Origin: Litoditis marina
Lineage: Eukaryota; Nematoda; Chromadorea; Rhabditida; Rhabditidae
Assembly (NCBI GenBank): GCA_964036275.1
Contig: OZ038436.1
Location: 16,643,904-16,707,903, forward strand
Direction: 5' to 3'
Length of the DNA: 64,000 nt
The notes below the pieces were generated by a model. The model did no database searches and was not told where the DNA came from. It worked only from the letters and a program-made list of their open reading frames with translations. Positions 1-13,700 of this stretch are shown here, piece after piece. The number at the start of each line of letters is the position of its first letter. Within the stretch, counting starts at the first letter, position 1. Made by a program: the position numbers and the translations under genes.

Positions 1-663
1 TTGTAATAATATAAGCACAAGTAATTAGTTATTATTCACGTAGATTTTGAAGAAAACTTCCGCTCTAAATTCTCAAAGTGTACTTTATGATGAGCTCATC
101 CCAATTCCCCGAAGTTCTCGAATGACTTGTTTTTGAACACACTTCACTCAAGCGGAACCCCATATAACTCATCCTAACTTGGCTGAAATTAAGAACAGTC
201 ATCAGTCACCACTGTACTATACTAGAAGTATATTTAATAGTCACGTACAGTTGAAATCCTGATGAGGCATCCTGCACTTGTCATTGAACGTCTCTTAGTT
301 CTGCTGTGTTTATGTTTAACGTGACTGCAATTAACTAACAGTATAAGTAAGTAAAGTTATTAGTAACTTAGAGAGTTTGAGGTAGTCAAACATCGCTCAA
401 TCATAGTTCCTATAGAAATGACCGCAACTATATAGGAACTAGAAAATTGTAAAAGTGGCATTATTTGTTTGTTCCAGAACAAACTGTAATGTCTATTTTC
501 TATATTTGTGATCTATTTCTGTATTGGAAAAGTACACATTGTTACAGAACAGAAGAAGCATGCCACTTTCCCAACTTTCCAAAGTACAAGTCTTATATGG
601 AAAAACTAGGGTTTATAATTTCGAAAATTACAAAACTACATAATCTGAACTACAGTTAAAATT

Positions 664-1060
664 GTAGAATCTGGTTGTGCTCCTGGGAGAATGGAAATAC
701 TTGGAGTGGACACGGATGCAATTTGTTTTTAATTCACAAATTTAAAGAATCAAAATACTCTCAAAATAACCAAACTACAGAGTCTGAACTACAGAACTAT
801 CGTAAAATCTGCTCGTGCTCCCAGAGAAGAAAAGACTTTTTTACAAAATCGAAATGAGTAAAACAATTCAACCTAGATGAGAGGTGAAATCAAATTACAG
901 AAAAATCGTAGAATCTGCTTGTGCTCCCAGGAGAGGGGAGATAGAACAGTGAGAGAGAAATAGATAGGGAGAGAGAGAGAGGGGGGGGAGAGAGGGAGAG
1001 AATGAGAGAGGAAAGAGGGGACTTGGAATGAACGCGGATGCAATTGTTTGGGCAAGAAGC
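664..1060. repeat. Degenerate repeats with GTAGAATCTGCTTGTGCTCC and a GA-rich tract
   Basis: Copies near 664, 800 and 906, the last followed by a GAGAGAG purine tract (935-1015). ACTTGGA(G/A)TG followed by CGGATGCAATT recurs at about 699 and 1020. No gene seen. Confidence 0.6.
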
Positions 1061-1209
1061 GCGTGTTATTGACTGGCCACAGGCTGCGTTTTCCGAAAAC
1101 AACAACAGTTTTCTGAAAGGGGGGGGGGGTCAGTGGGAGAGTCTTTAACTTGGGACAATGACCACCTCAGAAGGCTTTCCAGAATAGAGAAGCTCGTGTG
1201 AAAAATAGG

Positions 1210-1300
1210 TCAATTCGTATAGTAGTAACTTTTCCGTATAGTAGTAGCGTATAGTAGTAACTTTTCCGTATAGTAATTCGTATAGTAGTAGCTAGTGTGA
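1210..1300. repeat. Tandem repeat of GTATAGTAGTAACTTTTCC
   Basis: Four imperfect units of GTATAGTAGTA separated by ACTTTTCC or AATTC. Confidence 0.6.
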
Positions 1301-2106
1301 AAAACAGGTTCGCATACCAGTGGAAATTTGTTTTTCCGTTGAAAAGGTGGCGGAAATCAATGGAACGTGGTATTCTTCACAACGAAGTTGACTGCTTTTG
1401 GTTTTGAAGCGAATTTGTTTTGCTTCTTCTTCACATGCTGATTTTCAATAGAACACGAATTTAGCTGTGACTACGTATTAGTTATTGCTGAAAAATCTAT
1501 TTTTGAATTGTTCGACAATGGTTGGGCAGACAGAGAGCGCAATAATATCCAAAAAGAACGAGAATAAGCAGTACAACGCTTGTACTATACTTTCTGTAAC
1601 CATTATTGCACTCATCTTATTTTGTAATATAAAATAGAACAATATAAAACTAGAACTAAGTCACGTAATTAGCAGAACGTACGTGATTTGGTTCTATTTT
1701 TATTTCAAATATCCCTGAAACTGAAGCGAGTCCTGATTAACGTCATTGTTTTGCACTCAACCACACAAAGAGCTGTTTACGCACGCCTTTCAGTCTCTGC
1801 TCTGAATTTTAGATCCGCTTATGACTAATAAACACAGAATTAACCTCAAAACACTATAATACTATTATTTACTTTCAAAAAACTTTTCATGATAATATAC
1901 TTTTCAAAAGTAAGGTGTTATTCAAGAAATATGTTTATACGTATTTTCAGTGTCTGAAAATAATACCATGATGTCAGATTAGGAAATAGTCTGTATTGAA
2001 GCAAAAATCACAACTCGTTTTGTTACATTAAATAGTTGAAATTTATAGTTTCTAATCAACTTATGAGGATAGATAATTGTAGAAATAGTTTAAAATATAA
2101 TTCTAC

Positions 2107-3186
2107 CTGTGAAATGTATGTCTGCCAGTCCATGAAAAGTGGCCGACTTTTTCGGTGTTCCCTCACAACTACGAATTGGTTTGGATCTTGAGCCGAATAG
2201 ACTCTCCTCCTCTATTGTTCCTAGTTTTTCACCCTGCAACAACAAAGATCTCTTATTCATCCTGAAGCCAACTCAATATGCTTTTAGGGAAAAGGTTCCA
2301 GGATGTTTCATATAGTTTTTCTTCTCCTCCACTGACACTCCTACATTACTTCTTCAAATTTTTCATAGATTGCATTGTTAAAAAAAATTCAAATTTGGCA
2401 AAAATCTTTCTGAATACTAATTGGAAGATATATTTCATTTTTTGATGAGCCAACTATTTCGTATGTTAGACTAAATCATTGAACCTCAATTTTTCCCCTC
2501 AACATTTATCAACCGCGAGTTTTCTCGGCCATCCGCATGGAAATATGTTTTTCTGTACCAGAGGTCAAACGCAAGCATTCATAAATTCCCTGGGGAACCG
2601 AAACGCCGGAACAGCCGTGAAATTGCTCGAAAACATTTGAAAAAACGGGATTAAGGACAGACATTGGAAAGAATAGTTTGCAAAGACTTTGGAGAAAAAT
2701 GGTGCAAAATGTGTTTTGCAAAATAATGCACTTTTCAAAAATAAAATTCCAAAATAGGACAGAAATAGAACGAATTTCTGAGAAATAGACTTTTTCTTCA
2801 AAGAAAAAGTGTAAACGTATAATCTCATACTGAAAATTGAAACCGGTGGCCGTATTCACCAAGATCCCGGGAAGGTAAAAAAGCTTCCCGCGCCTCTGGA
2901 CCCTCCTCACCAGCACTCTATTTTCGTGCTCTACCTTCCCGCGGGGAGGTATTTTAGCTTCCCGAGGATTGGTGAATACGGCCACGGGACTCTAGCTTGT
3001 GGTATGTGATTACGCATGACATATTTTCCCAGTATTTCTCTGATTTATAAGCAATTGAAAGATATTCAGCATCAATAAATGTCGTTTTATGGAGAAAAAA
3101 ATTGAGAATAGTTTATAAACACGCACCGTTTGGCTGCAAATGATACCCGCGTAACGCAAACTCGACTCGCCTTCTGAGTTATCCAT
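2107..3186 (-). CDS. Two exons of an unidentified minus-strand gene (5' part)
   Basis: Exon A is 3127-3186 (20 codons) and starts with an ATG directly abutting a TTCCAG acceptor on the minus strand. Exon B is 2107-2233 (42 codons plus one base). They join in phase 0 through GTGCGT and TTGCAG sites, and exon B ends at a GTAGAA donor in phase 1. The translation is hydrophilic and looks like real coding sequence: it opens MDNSEGESSLRYAG and continues through IEEESLFGSRSKPIRSC and KKSATFHGLADIHF. I recognise no family. Further exons should lie below 2107; I could not place them with confidence. A 140-bp MITE (2846-2985) sits in the intron. Confidence 0.42.
2846..2985. mobile_element. Hairpin MITE, TIR GTGGCCGTATTCACC
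   Basis: Perfect 15-bp terminal inverted repeat and long near-palindromic arms that include CTTCCCG and CGGGAAG blocks. A long open frame across it on the minus strand is an artefact of the palindrome. Degenerate relatives occur at about 33868-33965 (same CTCTGGACCCTCCT core) and, more loosely, at about 14928-15025. Probably a non-autonomous DNA transposon. Confidence 0.75.
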
Positions 3187-3496
3187 CTGGAATTATCAAA
3201 AACAACAGAAATTAGTAATTAGTCAAATTAAGCATAAGTAAAACTTCTGAACAAAAAAAGATGTATATAAAGGTAATTAATGATAATTTTATCAAGTGGT
3301 ATAGAGTTATGAGATCGCCGAAATTACTTGAGAAATTCAGACATGATACTAGTTCGATTTCAGTAACTGTTGTAGAAAATCACATAGAGAATGAGGATTT
3401 CGGCTGGAAGTACCGTGTGATCGATCCAAACACATAAATATAATGAGGGTAAAAGTAGGAAGACTAAGTAGTATAGTGGGTGATTAAATAATTGTT

Positions 3497-3562
3497 GTAG
3501 TTTGCTCTGGATAAAAGCTCTACTTCACCATTTTCGTCAGAAAAGTAACTGGATCAAACTAC
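3497..3562. mobile_element. GTAGTTTG(A/C)TC hairpin MITE
   Basis: 66 bp, ends GTAGTTTGCTC / GATCAAACTAC, intergenic. Confidence 0.65.
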
Positions 3563-5569
3563 AAAAACAGCCGAACCCTATCTGAAGTTCATTTTTTTCT
3601 CTTTTATACGTTCAATGTGATCGGAAATTACCCAACACACGGTTCAAAAAACGTTCTATCGGTTCTTATTACGCTACCGCCTGCGCAATTAGGTAGAATA
3701 TTCGTTCGGACTTTGCCGAGGCTTCACTGAACGTTGGAATGGGACTAGAGGACTAGACTGCTAATGAGAGGCGGAAAAAGATGAGCACACGAATAATCAA
3801 GTGTTTCACAGAGATGCCCGATACGAATATCAAATGTTGTTTTCAGAAACTGGGGAAAGAAAGTTGTGCCTGAATCTGAACTTCTTATTAAACATTAGTA
3901 TAATTGACCAAAGTCCTTCTGTCGAAATTCTCTATCCACTTCTGGTCAACTTCATGAAAACTATTGTATCAAATTTCAAATGCTTCTAAAAAAAAGCAGA
4001 AAAGTTACAGACAGGGGACTCGGTTCGACAAGATATTCAAACTGCTCTAATGAAAGCAAGGAGATATTGTCGTTTTGTTTTATTTGCTGTGAATGTAGTC
4101 TACACTTATAAATTTTAGATAAATTTCGAGAATCGCTTCTCATTCTACAGGCCTTCCGTGTTGTTGTTCTCAGCCATTCATAGTTTCATAAAATCAGGCC
4201 TTCTTTGTATTTCTATCTCAAAACACTAGTTAATTTACATATTCTGCCCGAGCAGCACTGAGATCAAAATACAAACACAGCGTAATAGGGTAAAATACAC
4301 CGTATGTGCTTTCTTTGCGAAAAGCGAACACTACACGCTCCAAAGTGATCCATCACTGAAAGGATTCTGAGCGGAAGCCGTGAGTAGATTATAGTGGCCG
4401 CAACATACTTCAAAGTGTTCGAGGGAAGAGCAACTTCTTTATGGGGATTAAAGCTCTGCAAGCTCTTCTCCCGAGACGAATTGTGAAGTATGACCCTCTA
4501 CTACAAAGTAGTTCTAGGTTCTAGTAACTGGGTAGAAAACATCTACCGATGGTTGTAGAACAGTAAATCCCTACGTGAAACGTTATAGTTACCCTAGATA
4601 ATTTATCACATTTTGATTGGTGATGTAGTCGTACATTTCAAACAGAATCCCGACAAGCTTGTATTCTTGAGAAGTAGCAAAGTATGATTAACATTTCGTC
4701 ACCGTTTTGTATAGTTTTTATACCAATTTTCAACATGTACGGATAGAATGGAACAAAATTTAATAATTTGAAGATAATGGGTTCGATTGGACCGGGGTGG
4801 AACGTCGGTGGCGAAATTAGAGGGCGGAGATTTGTGGACACAAATACCATAGAAACGGATGAGATTAGGAAATGGACTGACTAATCCCAGATTCGGACTA
4901 GCATTCAGCCGAAATGAGGGAGAAATATGCAAAAATACAGGGACCATTTCCTCTTCGGAAAAAAACGACTGACACTCATGTAAACGCGGGTCGACACGTG
5001 AAACATGGAATACACGTTAGAGTTGAAAATGGAAATTATTATAATGCACTACTACATGTGTCTCTACTTCCTGCACGAGTTTCATACCGAGTAAGAATGC
5101 CGTCCCGAAAAAACTCCCTTCTCTCGTTTTTTTTATAAATTTAATTTGTTTTCAATAGATGTGCTCGTTCCACCGGGGCTCATTTTCATTGTGGGAAACT
5201 ATGAGGAATTCATGAGCACATGATGTATTCCCTATAATACATTTTGTTTCTTGCGACATTAATTGAGGGGGGGGGGGGGGGGGTAAAAATAAAGTGTGAC
5301 GGAATGAAAAACCAATTTACTGAAATAACCGATAGTTTCACAAGAAAAGCTTGGATAGAAACATGATGAATCAAAAGCCACGTTGTTTACGTCAAACAGC
5401 CAGAATTTTACGTTGTAAAGCGTGAATGACGTGCAACATTTATACTAATCGGAAACATCGTATTTGTGCCTTAATTTCAGGATGAGAAAATTGGTTAGTG
5501 CGTCACTGACAATCTCTTCCAGGAAACTTGTTCTGTGTTAAAGAACTTTGAGGATTAAAACGTGAACTT

Positions 5570-5792
5570 GTAGTTTGGACTGCATGTGGCGTAATTGTTT
5601 TAGTCTCTAAAACTGCGACATCAAACTACACATAGTACACTAATTGAAACTTCAAAGCAGAAGACCTTAGAAACCCCTTCATCGGAAAAAATGGACTGCG
5701 TTAGAAAACTAACGAACGTTTAACTAACGAATGTAGTTTGATCTCGCATGCAGATCGTTTGAAGAACGCATATGAGATCGTGATCAAACTAC
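5570..5792. mobile_element. Two GTAGTTTGATC hairpin MITEs
   Basis: Copies at 5570-5629 (ends GTAGTTTG / CATCAAACTAC) and 5733-5792 (ends GTAGTTTGATC / GATCAAACTAC), each about 60 bp, intergenic. Confidence 0.65.
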
Positions 5793-6599
5793 AAACACTG
5801 CTGAACTGATCGAGCTGACTTTAATGGTTCCTCGTTTTTGCGGATTCTTGGAAAAGGATGAGATGGCAAATTCATGGATGTCTTGCATTGCGCGTTTTGA
5901 ATGACTGATTACTGTTGTGTGAGCCAGGAGAGGACAAAAAAGAGTCACGCAATATAAAAGGGATTGGAATCAGCATGAACCACCCTGTTTCGGTGAGCGA
6001 TCCAGATTATAAATAGGAGAATCCCAGTTTTGGAATTATTTGATTGAGAAAATAGAAAACTAACACATAGTAGGTTTTCACTTGTCGTGGTTTGTGAAAG
6101 TGTGGCGTTTGAAATCAGGATTGAAATTTTTGGGGTGAATATGATCGTTAAAGAACACAAAATGTTATTTTTATTCACAGACTTCTTTATTCGTCGGTCG
6201 ATATCATGAACCTACCTTCGGGTTCAGTTATGGTGGAACACCTTGAACCGCAAAGTTGGAGAAAAGCGTGGGGGAGCGAAAAACGATGCGCACGGATAAC
6301 ATACAATTCTTAGAGTCATTTGTGAGTTATTCTCCATATTTCTCTATATTTGACGTTTCAACTAAATTGTTCAACAGTTTATCAAAAAACTGGTAGATTT
6401 GCAACTTTCTATAATCTGGTGGATTCACCGGAACTTCTTCTTCAATTTGTAAAACAACACTAAAATCATGTACATTTCCGGTAAATCTGCAAATCCGTTC
6501 ATTTTAGGGAAAATGTGAGAAATCATACGTAATGATGCTGACGCCGCTGGCGAACGCGATATTAGTAAGTAATATAAGTGAGAGAGCGAGGAAACCGGG

Positions 6600-7640
6600 G
6601 GGCGCCCCGCGATCAATAGACAGCCTGAATGAGCCTGAGGGTGGAGAAGTTCCCCTTTTGACGTAGTTAGGTGGATACTAGGAGATCAAACTTCAAGTAC
6701 AACAGATACTAGTAGATCAAACTATAAGTACAGCCGAACATAAAGACTTGTACATGCATGTACCCAATTGTATGATTGACTTGTAGAAAGATGCATAGAA
6801 CATAAGATGCAGTCTGAATGAGCCTGAGGGTGGAGAAGTTCCTCCTTTGACGTAGTTAGGTCAGTACTAGGGAATCAAACTACAAACACAACAAATCCTG
6901 GTAGATCAGACTACAAATGTATCGGCACAGAAAGAATTTGTAGAATGATGTATAGACTGGGAGATGTAGCCTGAATGAGCCTAAGGGTGGAGAAGTTGTC
7001 CTTTGACCTAGATGTGAGTTGTATTTTGATCTCCACATACAGCATATCTTGAGGAGCAAGCTCGGAGCGCCGCGAGATCACACAACACGCACAGAAGAAC
7101 AGAAAAAAACTTGTAGAAAGATGTACAGAACCGAAAAATTCAGCCTGAATGAGCGTCAGGGTGGAGAAGTTCCCCGTTGACGTAGCTATCTGGGCACTAG
7201 GTGATCAAACTACAAGTACAGCAGAGCCAGAAGGAAACTTCGAGAAGGATGTACTTAACAGAAAAATGCACTCAGTAAATCTTCAGAATCAGTTACATCG
7301 GCAGAAGTTTTGACTGAATGATCCTGAAGGCTGAGGGTGAGAATGTTTCCCAATGACATATTTATCTGGGTACACTTAGGGGGCTATTCAGAGTGGATTG
7401 TAGTTTGATGTCCGTGTGCGTTCAATAAATAATATTGCCGTGTTGCAAGATCAAATTACAAGTTCAGAAGAACACTAAAACCTTGTACAAAGATGTACAG
7501 AACTGAAAATGTCAGCCTGAACCCTGAACGAGCCTGAGAGTGTTCATTCAAATGTGGCTCGTAGTTTGATCTCCAGATACAGCAGCGTTCAGGAAGTAAG
7601 CTTGAAGTGCTGCGAGATCATACTACAAACACGACACAGA
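6600..7640. repeat. Satellite-like array combining a 160-190 bp unit with GTAGTTTGATC hairpins
   Basis: The phrase CAGCCTGAATGAGCCTGAGG, followed by GTGGAGAAGTTCC, recurs at about 6621, 6810, 6967 and 7141, with decayed copies near 7308 and 7513. Between them lie GATCAAACTAC ends and complete hairpins at 7400-7459 and 7561-7626 (and a decayed one at 7019-7087). No gene. Confidence 0.75.
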
Positions 7641-10600
7641 AAACTTGTAGAAAATGTAGCAGATTGTTGAAAATACTGATAGAAAGATTTCCTTATGTAC
7701 ACAGTAGAAAGTGATCCATACAGTACCATTGTGTATTTTGTCGTCCTTCATTAGCAGGAAAGCGCATTTTTAGGTTTTCTGTTTTTCAATAACTGTGTAT
7801 GCAGCTTTTTGCACCAGTTTGCATTTATGAGCGCAGAGCACAACCTCAGGCGGAATCCTTCTGTTGATTTTGAACAAAAAATAAATGATAGTATTTCTGT
7901 TTTCGAGTGTTTTACATCTTGGTGTATTGCACAACATTTTGCAAGATGTTTTAATGTCTGTCGTCAATATAAGGCCGTCAGAGCCGAAACCTATACACCG
8001 TCATTTTTTCAAATTGAATCAAAAGTTCATTTTTTAAGATAAATCTCTATTTTTTATTATGTTGCTATCATTTTATCATTTAAATATACAATTTCAAGAA
8101 TTTACCACCTCTTCATCTGTTGTCAGGGCATGTTTCCCGCCTCATCATTTGCATGTGCACTGTTTTTACAGGATTTAAATTTTGCGCAATTTTCTTTGCG
8201 CTTTGCGTTTTGTTTTTTGCGTTTTGTTTTTCGCGTTTATCGTTTTCCGAATAATTTCATAATATCCGATCAACTGTATGCAAATTTCGGAAGGCGGGAA
8301 ATTTGAATTCAAATTAATATGAATTGTGTACTTCCAAAAGAATGAAGCCAGTTAGAAATATCGATGTGAATGTTGGTACCATAATGCTACTACAGTACAG
8401 AATGATATAAATGCGCAGTCTATTCTGACATCATTCAGGATGTATAGTAAAGTCAATCTGTCAACCGTTTCAAGAATTACCTCCAGTTTGGATTAGTAGT
8501 CCAGATTTTCTTTTTATGAGTCAGGTTGATACTAAACATTAAACTACAGATTTAAAAGAAGAGCGAATGCTTGAACAATGGTTTTTGACAGTTGTAAGTC
8601 CCGTTTGATTACAATATAACATGGATTTGCCCTCTGCCACTCCGATGGTAACGTGTTTCCTTCTGTTAGATTCAAGACACGAATAAATATACAATAGTAC
8701 CGTTTTGATCACCTTTTTCATCCACTCTAGGCAAACCTAAGATCAATTTTTTAATCGGAGTCACTGTTTGGAAAACATTCTTTCTTCAGGTTTTCATAAT
8801 TGAGGTTAACACTGTGGGAATAAGCATTGTCAGGCTCGCTCATAGGTGGGATCTGGGATCATATGGGGTGGAAAGTTCCAAGCATAAAGGTTACGTGAAT
8901 ACAACGTTGGAAAACGCGGAAAAAGTAGTGGCCCTTCCCGGGAAAGGGGTAAAGGCGAGGACCGGAACAAGGGCTGGACAGATGGTTCTGTGGCATACTA
9001 TGACAACTAAAACCGTTAATAAGGTCTTAGTGGTGAATGTAGTGGTATAAATACTCATAAATATGTGTTCACCTTCAAGTGTTCTGTAAAACTCTCGTCA
9101 CCTTTACACCTTTACTGTTCTCTTTAGTTGCGCCGAACCAAAACTATAACAAAATTGATAACAATTCGATATTTATGTCCCTCATACAGCTTGTGTCAGA
9201 ATGAAGAAACTCCTAGTCAATACCGGGTTGTCAGATTAGAGTTTTCTATTATGTAAAGCGTAAAAAAGATGGGCTGTACAATGTGCTTAGCATACGTAAA
9301 AAAATCATAGTCGGTAAAAGTGAGCATGAGTATACCCTAAAAGGAAGAATATGTCATTGGAAAACATGATTTTTCTTCAATTCTACCGAGAATCTATAAC
9401 ATTACCCCAAAAAGTGAGCATGCCCCCGTCAAAACCGGGCAAAGGCTTTTACGTTTGGTGCTTCGATAAAACCATTGGCATTTGATGGAAACTTTTTCAT
9501 CTCTTCAAGTTCCAAAGCGTGATTCACCCCAAGCCACATATGGGGAATTTTCAAAGAGGGGGCTCCTGAGGTCTGCGTATTCAGGAAATGAGAACTTGTG
9601 GAACGTTTCTGTTCTATAGTTTGTTGCACGCCCACTGAGACTTTGGCAGCGTGCCAATGAAACTTCGAATGAGCATATTTTACAGAAATACCAGGTTTAT
9701 GAGAGTAATTTCGTCTACGTACTATAACAAAGCTTATCTGCCGCTCAGAAAAAACTTTTGGTGTTTTGCAAAACAGTCAAACGGAGAAAAGCCGCCTGGA
9801 AGTTTTGTTGGCACGCTACCGTTGTCTCAGTGGGAGTGGCGAAGACTGTACACTATCATTGTTGAGATTTGGGATAGTATCAGTTAGATGGTTTGGAATG
9901 GTCAATGGACAGGTGAGGAGTAAAGAAAACTCCCATTGATCTGGTTTGCCAAGAATTCAAAAATGTCGGGAAGGTCGAAATCAAGGTAAAGCTTTAGTTA
10001 CCTGGGGTTAACTACATGTGTCCATTCCATTATAATTGAATGTAATGGTGGATTCTTTAATCAGCTGACCGATGTGCCCTGCCCATCAAATTGAGAATAA
10101 CAACTTTTTCCCTTATCCTGTCTCTATCACCAGCACCAATATTCAAGTTGAATGTAGATTGGGGAAAATGGCTGATGACGTGGATATCATCACCATGGCA
10201 GCCTCTAGTGAAAGGCAGAAGTGAAATCATGATCAGGGTGATAAACTGAACGCATTTTGTGGTCAAGGTGGGCCTTCACAATCCGTATATAGATAATTGA
10301 CAATTTGTCCCCCTTCCGGGAGGCATTACTAGTAAAATCGGATCAATATTCGTCAATAGAACACCCTAGGCGATTTGAAGAACTCCAAATATAGTTTTTC
10401 TTCGGCAAACACTCTTATTTTCTTCCACACTCCGACGTAGGCCAGTATGAATGATGAAATTGACTGAGTTCTGAGAACCGCGACGCGACCGCCCCGCATG
10501 GACTGAACGCAAAATACAAAAAACAAAACGCAAAATTTAAACGCAATTGCGTAAACGTAGAACACAAAACAGAAAATTTTAAACGCAAAAGATGAGGCGG

Positions 10601-10755
10601 GCAACATGCCGGGACAATCTGTATCACATGGTTCATGCATTTCCACGTCGTTGTTTCGTTTCTTTCCTAGGGCGCCTCCTCAATATAATATTATTGATCC
10701 TTTTATTTTCTCAGTTTCACTTGCTTTGATCCGTTTAGTCAGTGTTCTGTTTTCC
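7640..10755. other. Gene-free spacer upstream of ASCC3
   Basis: Contains two inverted copies of a block with GGCATGTT(T/G)CCCGCCTCAT and GCGTTT runs (8125-8240 on plus, 10500-10625 on minus) and one GTGAGCATG repeat (9290-9440). The open frames here show no splice support or recognisable motif. The ASCC3 promoter should lie at its right end. Confidence 0.5.
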
Positions 10756-10783
10756 AGAAAGTTACTTCTAGTATCGTTGCGTC

Positions 10784-13700
10784 ATGTATCGTGTCTCGAA
10801 GTTTCGAGACAGCTTGCAGGGCGCCGATGCCTTAGGTTCGCACGACAGGAACACTGACGTAAAGTCGAAGGGTGAGTGACGTATTCGTTTGATCAATCGA
10901 CCACATTTAACTCATCCAAAAATTACGATACAGTAGTTAAAAGAGGTGTTCTCCTGTTTGGAGATCGGGGACGAGGGTGGGTGCAGAGGGGAGAGAGAGA
11001 GAGAGCGAGTTCTCTGAAAACGCTCACTCTGTAGGTTATTGCCGTCTCATGAACCACTTGTTGGAAATTCTGACCATTGCGAAGTCCGGGTAAGGAGTAA
11101 CAACTGAAAAAGTGTATTTTAGGTGCCGGCTCTGATAATGCTATGATCAAGCTACTTCCCTTTCATCCAAAGTCCATTGCGGCTGTCAAGGATTCGGAAG
11201 TCGCAGAAGAGGAGTTTTCGTCTATTTATGACAAGTGAATGATTCTTTCATTCGTTCCCTCGTAAACCTACTAAAAGTTGGGTCAGCTTAATGCTCGTGC
11301 GTTCTGCACTCTGCCTTGAATCGTCCTTCTCTGACTTACACTTGCAGCGTTAGTGTTTGGATGTTTACTGTTTTTTTTTCTATAAAAGTACGATTTTAGG
11401 TTCCGGTCTGACCTTCTTACAGCAATGACAGGTCAAAATAGGCAAAGAAAACACGAATTGTGCTCAGCTCTCAAAATGTTGGAGAATATTGTTCGTTTGA
11501 TAGGTGAGTCACAGAACAACAAGCTGCTTCAAACGCACCTTTAACTTCAACTTTTAACATTTAAACTTTGAAAGTTTGCTTCCTATTCTAATTCTATATA
11601 GTTTGTTGGAAACGTTTTGCTCGGAAATTGATGAAAAGGACATATTTTCGAAACAAACCAGGAACTTTTACGTAACTGATTAGAGAAACGGCTTCCCCTT
11701 TGAAGCATGGACGCATCACACTGGAAAACGTCAGTAGTATATCTTCTTCTTTCAAAACAGTTCATGTTTGGCATCAAAAATAGGCCAATTCTTCCGATTT
11801 TGAAAAAAAAATAGAGCCCGTTCAACCAATTTCTCTGGTTATTCGCAATCGGACAACTACAGTATGCCTGCTTCTTTCCAGAAGCCAAGCGTGTGCAGTA
11901 TCGGGTACTGATGGCCGCCAGCATCTTCAAGAACTCCCGCGGATCTCTTTCCGGCACAGACAAGGAACTCGCTGAAGCCGGATTGTTTCCGACGGTAGCC
12001 GCATACAATGAAGATTCTGTGGTTATGATCTCGGAAGGTATGCTGATGATTGGTGTATCGCGAATGGATATTGTTATTCTAAGAGTAGAAAGCTCCATAG
12101 TTGATATCATACTCTTGAAACTTGAAACATCAATCTTCTTATCAATCTAAAATTCGATTTCTGCAGGCTAATTCTTCTTCTTTTCCAGGGAAAGAGAGAT
12201 ATAACAATCATGACGCGTGTGGTATAGTATATATTGAGTTCAATTTTAGCTGTTTCCCGAATTCGGTCTCTGGTTGGCATGAAACCCTTTCATGAGGCAA
12301 TTGCCCTGGCCTGGGGACAAGTGAAGGGAAACCCTATCCTGGTAGAAGACACCATTGTTGCTGGATCTTCCAAATCGACCTCAAAAGGGTATGTACGGCT
12401 TCTAACCTTCAAGTTATCTACACCATCAGGGATAAAACAGGCGTCGAACACCATTTATGATGATTGTGACGTGTGACCAGTGGATCTGCGGAATTATTTC
12501 ACTATTAAACGGTCTGAAGAGGCTGTTAAACAATTCTCATCGTAGAAAAGTTAGTTATTTGATAGTGCGCAGTGAGGTAAACTATCTCTATATAGAAATA
12601 AGGTTATCTTCGTTCTGGTCAAACTACTAAGGTGTTCCAGAAGCATGACTGAAGATGATCATTCTCTGTTCTCATCGGTGGCATCCATTATCGGAGTGTC
12701 GCCGGCCACATTTTCATCACCTCCCCTGGACCAGACGAGGTAGGCTTGTTGAAAAGTAGTCATACACAAAAAATATCATACGAATAGTCGGAAAAGTTGA
12801 AAAAAACTGACTACTTTTTGCCAATTTTGAAAAAATTAGATGATTCATGAAGCAAAATCATATTTAAAGTATTTGTATATCTGAAAATAGAGTTTCTCGT
12901 TAGGTCAAACATCTACTCCGTTCATTCCAGTGATATCATTCCAAATGAAGTTTGTTGGGCGAGTGCCGATAGCGAAATGTGTGAAGCTTCTACCTCCCGA
13001 GCTGAGGCGGCCACATTGGAGGAAGCCCCCTCTGAGCCTATTCAGCAGATTGATGAGGTAAGCCAATCGATGAACATCGTAGAATGTACGTCATTAGTTT
13101 CTTCTATGATAACATCATTTCATGGTTTCCCCTAGCACATGGCTTTTCGGGTAATAGTGTATGTTTGAGAATAAGGTCTCCAGAATAGACTGTTTGCTCG
13201 TCATACGGACAAACACTTCAATAAGAGAATCCAGCTCGTGTATGGAGCATGACCCTGTCGTGGATTTTGATGTACTCTGTATATCGATATCCACTTTCTG
13301 TGACAACCGTAAAAATCAACGATTTGGAAATCATATACCTATCGCACACGATCGATACTGCGTGGTCGCTACTCTAATATTTCTGATGTCCAACTTAATT
13401 GCATGCTTTATTTCAGCCAACGTCTTCGGGAGCTTCTGGCGCACTGTCGTGTTCCGACGTGGTGTCGACCCTGCAGACTTTCTTTCCCGACAGCCATGAG
13501 ACCCTGGCAAAACATCTATTCGATCTACTCGCTTCGGATAGGACGAGTGATGCACTACAAGGAGAGGTGAGCACCTATCAAAACTATCAACTCCATGCCT
13601 ATGTCCTGTCGGTTATGAACCTCGGCATATTGTTTGGTATTCTTGGTGTTGGTTTATGAACCGAACCGAACACCAGTAGTAACGTCGCCATTCAGAACAT

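Larger units (their letters stand above)
3190..6600. other. Gene-free spacer
   Basis: Apart from the hairpins at 3497, 5570 and 5733 and a 17-G run at 5267-5283, I see no gene. A minus-strand open frame at about 4330-4461 (reading NPHKEVALPSNTLKYVAAT) resembles the start of LINE reverse transcriptase palm regions and may be a decayed retroelement fragment, but this is weak. Confidence 0.5.

Noticed and set aside
2509..2985. 158-codon minus-strand open frame
   Set aside because: Its conserved-looking half is the arm of the 2846-2985 hairpin transposon and the rest is low-complexity Phe/Ser. No splice or homology support.
8814..9050. 78-codon plus-strand frame, Gly/Lys-rich
   Set aside because: Starts at a non-ATG codon, no neighbouring exons and no family resemblance.
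10057..10266. 69-codon minus-strand frame with a signal-like start
   Set aside because: No splice context, no recognised motif, in repeat-rich spacer.
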